Source: Bacteroides faecalis (GTDB lineage Bacteria > Bacteroidota > Bacteroidia > Bacteroidales > Bacteroidaceae). From it: a stretch of DNA of 64,000 nucleotides. This document shows, piece by piece, positions 62,212 through 64,000 of this stretch (the stretch's first letter is position 1; each line of letters opens with the position of its first letter). The position numbers were made by a program, and so were the translations under genes. The notes below the pieces were generated by a model that ran no database searches, was not told the origin of the DNA, and saw only the letters and a program-made list of their open reading frames with translations. The stretch spans positions 186,001-250,000 of the forward strand of contig NZ_BHWB01000001.1 of NCBI RefSeq assembly GCF_003865075.1. The letters run 5' to 3'.

Positions 62212-63783
62212 ATGGTAAGAAAATTCGATTTCCTCGTCATCGGCTCCGGAATTGCCGGTATGAGTTTTGCGCTGAAAGTTGCGCACAAAGGTAAAGTTGC
62301 TCTTATCTGTAAAGCCGGGTTAGAAGAGGCCAATACATTTTTCGCTCAGGGCGGTATCGCTTCTGTTACTAATCTTGCAGTAGACAATTTCGAAAAGCAC
62401 ATTGAAGATACGATGATTGCAGGTGACTGGATTAGTGACCGTACAGCAGTAGAAAAAGTAGTTCGTAACGCTCCCGAACAAATCAACGAACTGATCAAGT
62501 GGGGAGTAAACTTTGATAAGAAGGACAACGGAGATTTTGACTTGCACAAAGAAGGCGGTCACTCTGAATTCCGTATTCTTCACCATAAAGATAACACCGG
62601 AGCAGAGATACAGGACAGCCTGATTGAAACGGTGAAAAACCATCCGAATATTACTGTATTCGAAAACTTCTTCGCAGTAGAAATCATTACCCAACATCAT
62701 TTGGGAATCATCGTAACCCGCTACACTCCCGGCATTAAATGTTACGGTGCGTATGTATTAAACGAAGCTACCGGAGAAGTAGATACTTTCCTCTCCAAAG
62801 TAACGGTAATGGCAACCGGCGGATGTGAAGCAGTTTATCGCAATACAACTAATCCGTTAGTAGCCACAGGAGATGGAATCGCTATGGTTTACCGCGCCAA
62901 AGGTGCAGTAAATGATATGGAATTTATTCAGTTCCACCCCACAGCTCTCTTCCATCCGGGAGACCGTCCGAGTTTTCTCATCACAGAAGCAATGCGCGGA
63001 TATGGTGCCGTACTCCGTACACAGGATGGCAAAGAGTTTATGCAAAAATACGATTCACGCCTGTCATTAGCTCCACGCGACATCGTAGCACGTGCCATCG
63101 ACAATGAAATGAAACAACGCGGAGACGACCATGTCTATCTCGACGTAACACATAAAGACCCGGAAGAAACCAAAAAGCACTTCCCGAATATCTATAAAAA
63201 ATGCCTCAGTCTCGGCATCGATATTACCAAAGATTATATACCGGTAGCTCCGGCCGCACATTATCTTTGCGGAGGTATCACAGTCGATCTGGATGGTCAA
63301 TCCAGTATCCGCCGCCTGTACGCATTGGGTGAATGTTCATGTACCGGTCTGCACGGTGGAAATCGTTTGGCTTCCAATTCGTTGATAGAAGCCGTGGTTT
63401 ACGCTGATGCAGCTGCCAAACATGCTTTAAGCGTACTTGAACGTTATGACTTCAATGAAGACATTCCAGAGTGGAATGATGAAGGAACGATTTCTACAGA
63501 AGAACGGGTACTGATTACTCAAAGCATGAAGGAAGTCAATCAGATTATGGAGTCTTATGTCGGTATCGTCCGCAGTAATCTTCGTCTGACCCGTGCCTGG
63601 AATCGTCTGGATATTCTTTATGAGGAGACGGAAAAACTATTTAAGAGCAGTAAAGCTACCCGTGAACTTTGCGAACTTCGTAATATGATTAATGTAGGTT
63701 ATCTGATTACACGTCAGGCTATGGAACGGAAAGAAAGCCGGGGACTACATTATACGATTGATTATCCACGAAAAAAAGAATGA
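62212..63783 (+). CDS. nadB: L-aspartate oxidase
   Basis: A 523-aa FAD enzyme that oxidises L-aspartate to iminoaspartate, the first step of de novo NAD synthesis. Seen directly: FAD-binding DFLVIGSGIAGMSFALK, the family signature ANTFFAQGGIASV, substrate-site residues in LHKEGGHSEFRILHH, catalytic Arg region SLAPRDIVARAID, and CTGLHGGNRLASNSLIEA. The C-terminal helical domain (ITQSMKEVNQIMESYVGIVR) is normal. I set the start at the ATG at 62212 (MVRKFDFLVIG), not the GTG at 62194, because of the -7 box position. nadA and nadC are not nearby in the window. Confidence 0.95.
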   Translation: MVRKFDFLVIGSGIAGMSFALKVAHKGKVALICKAGLEEANTFFAQGGIASVTNLAVDNFEKHIEDTMIAGDWISDRTAVEKVVRNAPEQINELIKWGVNFDKKDNGDFDLHKEGGHSEFRILHHKDNTGAEIQDSLIETVKNHPNITVFENFFAVEIITQHHLGIIVTRYTPGIKCYGAYVLNEATGEVDTFLSKVTVMATGGCEAVYRNTTNPLVATGDGIAMVYRAKGAVNDMEFIQFHPTALFHPGDRPSFLITEAMRGYGAVLRTQDGKEFMQKYDSRLSLAPRDIVARAIDNEMKQRGDDHVYLDVTHKDPEETKKHFPNIYKKCLSLGIDITKDYIPVAPAAHYLCGGITVDLDGQSSIRRLYALGECSCTGLHGGNRLASNSLIEAVVYADAAAKHALSVLERYDFNEDIPEWNDEGTISTEERVLITQSMKEVNQIMESYVGIVRSNLRLTRAWNRLDILYEETEKLFKSSKATRELCELRNMINVGYLITRQAMERKESRGLHYTIDYPRKKE

Positions 63784-63810
63784 TTAAAAAGAACCTCAAC
63801 CATTTAATAG

Positions 63811-63868
63811 GAGGCTGAATTCTAAAACTTCATCAAATTAAAAACTGAAAGTCTTAAAATTCAGCCTC
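63811..63868. terminator. Bidirectional terminator between nadB and the next gene
   Basis: GAGGCTGAATT at 63811-63821 pairs exactly with AATTCAGCCTC at 63858-63868, and flanking TAA/TTA bases extend the stem. A CTTCATTTT tail follows on the plus strand. It separates the convergent nadB stop (63783) from the stop at 63898. Confidence 0.75.
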
Positions 63869-63897
63869 TTCATTTTATACTAGCTATTTACAGTTAT

Positions 63898-64000
63898 TTA
63901 TTTGACTCGAGTGAAATGCAAACGAAGCGGAGCTGATTTCATAATAGGATCTTCTCCATAATCTTTCATCATATCATAAGTATCCGTCATAAAATCCGTA
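63898..64000 (-). CDS. 3' end of a gene running off the window
   Basis: The minus strand is open from the window edge to a TAA at 63898-63900. The last 33 codons include DFMTDTYDMMKDYGEDPI and KSAPLRLHFTRVK. It ends just across a terminator from nadB. Too little is visible to name a family. Partial. Confidence 0.5.
   Translation of the reverse strand, partial: TDFMTDTYDMMKDYGEDPIMKSAPLRLHFTRVK

Noticed and set aside
1..64000. tRNA or rRNA genes
   Set aside because: I looked for cloverleaf-like stretches and conserved rRNA sequence and saw none.

Overview
The window reads as a chromosomal segment of a gut Bacteroides species. It carries SusC/SusD pairs, a DPP7-type S46 peptidase and the Bacteroides -7 promoter box TAnnTTTG (for example before nadB and before the discoidin/calpain-like gene). 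All assignments come from reading the sequence. No database search was run, so I do not name a species.

Region 1 (about 1-24.2 kb) is an alpha-mannoside-type polysaccharide utilisation locus (PUL). A GH43 lipoprotein gene lies at the left edge. Next comes a large minus-strand membrane-spanning regulator with a LamG/Kelch-like outer part and a SARP/BTAD-like DNA-binding tail. Divergent from it run GH92 and a GxGYxYP lipoprotein, followed by a second transcription unit: IPT/NHL lipoprotein, SusC, SusD, DUF1735 lipoprotein, GH3 and GH38. A second GxGYxYP gene closes the locus. Upstream of both forward units lies the same gapless 36-bp element (29/36 identical), each copy ending 4 bp before a -7-like box. 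It is a good candidate operator for the regulator. Decayed IS982-type transposase tails in opposite orientation lie just inside the GH43 gene and just after the last GxGYxYP gene, so they bracket most of the locus.

Region 2 (24.2-31 kb) holds a possible 44-aa NVEALA-like peptide and two divergent GH2 genes. One is a large LacZ-type beta-galactosidase with discoidin domains. The other is a 588-aa GH2 that appears to have lost its acid/base Asn-Glu pair. Region 3 (31-42.9 kb) is mostly minus-strand housekeeping: an S41 peptidase, DPP7, a DUF389 membrane protein, a flippase, an esterase, ruvB and a calpain-like secreted protease with two discoidin domains.

Region 4 (43-53.4 kb) is a decaying Rhs/YD-repeat polymorphic-toxin locus on the minus strand. 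RhsA has lost its N-terminus to an ISAs1 (H-repeat type) insertion. RhsB is broken by a 1-nt frameshift and has a second frame break inside its C-terminal toxin region. A 203-aa candidate immunity gene and a second, heavily deleted Rhs copy follow. Right of the IS is a gene-poor stretch with striking repeats, including six 15-bp GAAAC-N5-GTTTC units spaced at 22-23 bp.

Region 5 (53.4-64 kb) is a minus-strand cluster (TlpA-like lipoprotein, PBP4-type DacB, two paralogous unknown exported proteins, an ECF sigma factor and a membrane anti-sigma-like protein). It is followed by lpdA, a PH-domain membrane protein, nadB on the plus strand and the 3' end of one further minus-strand gene.
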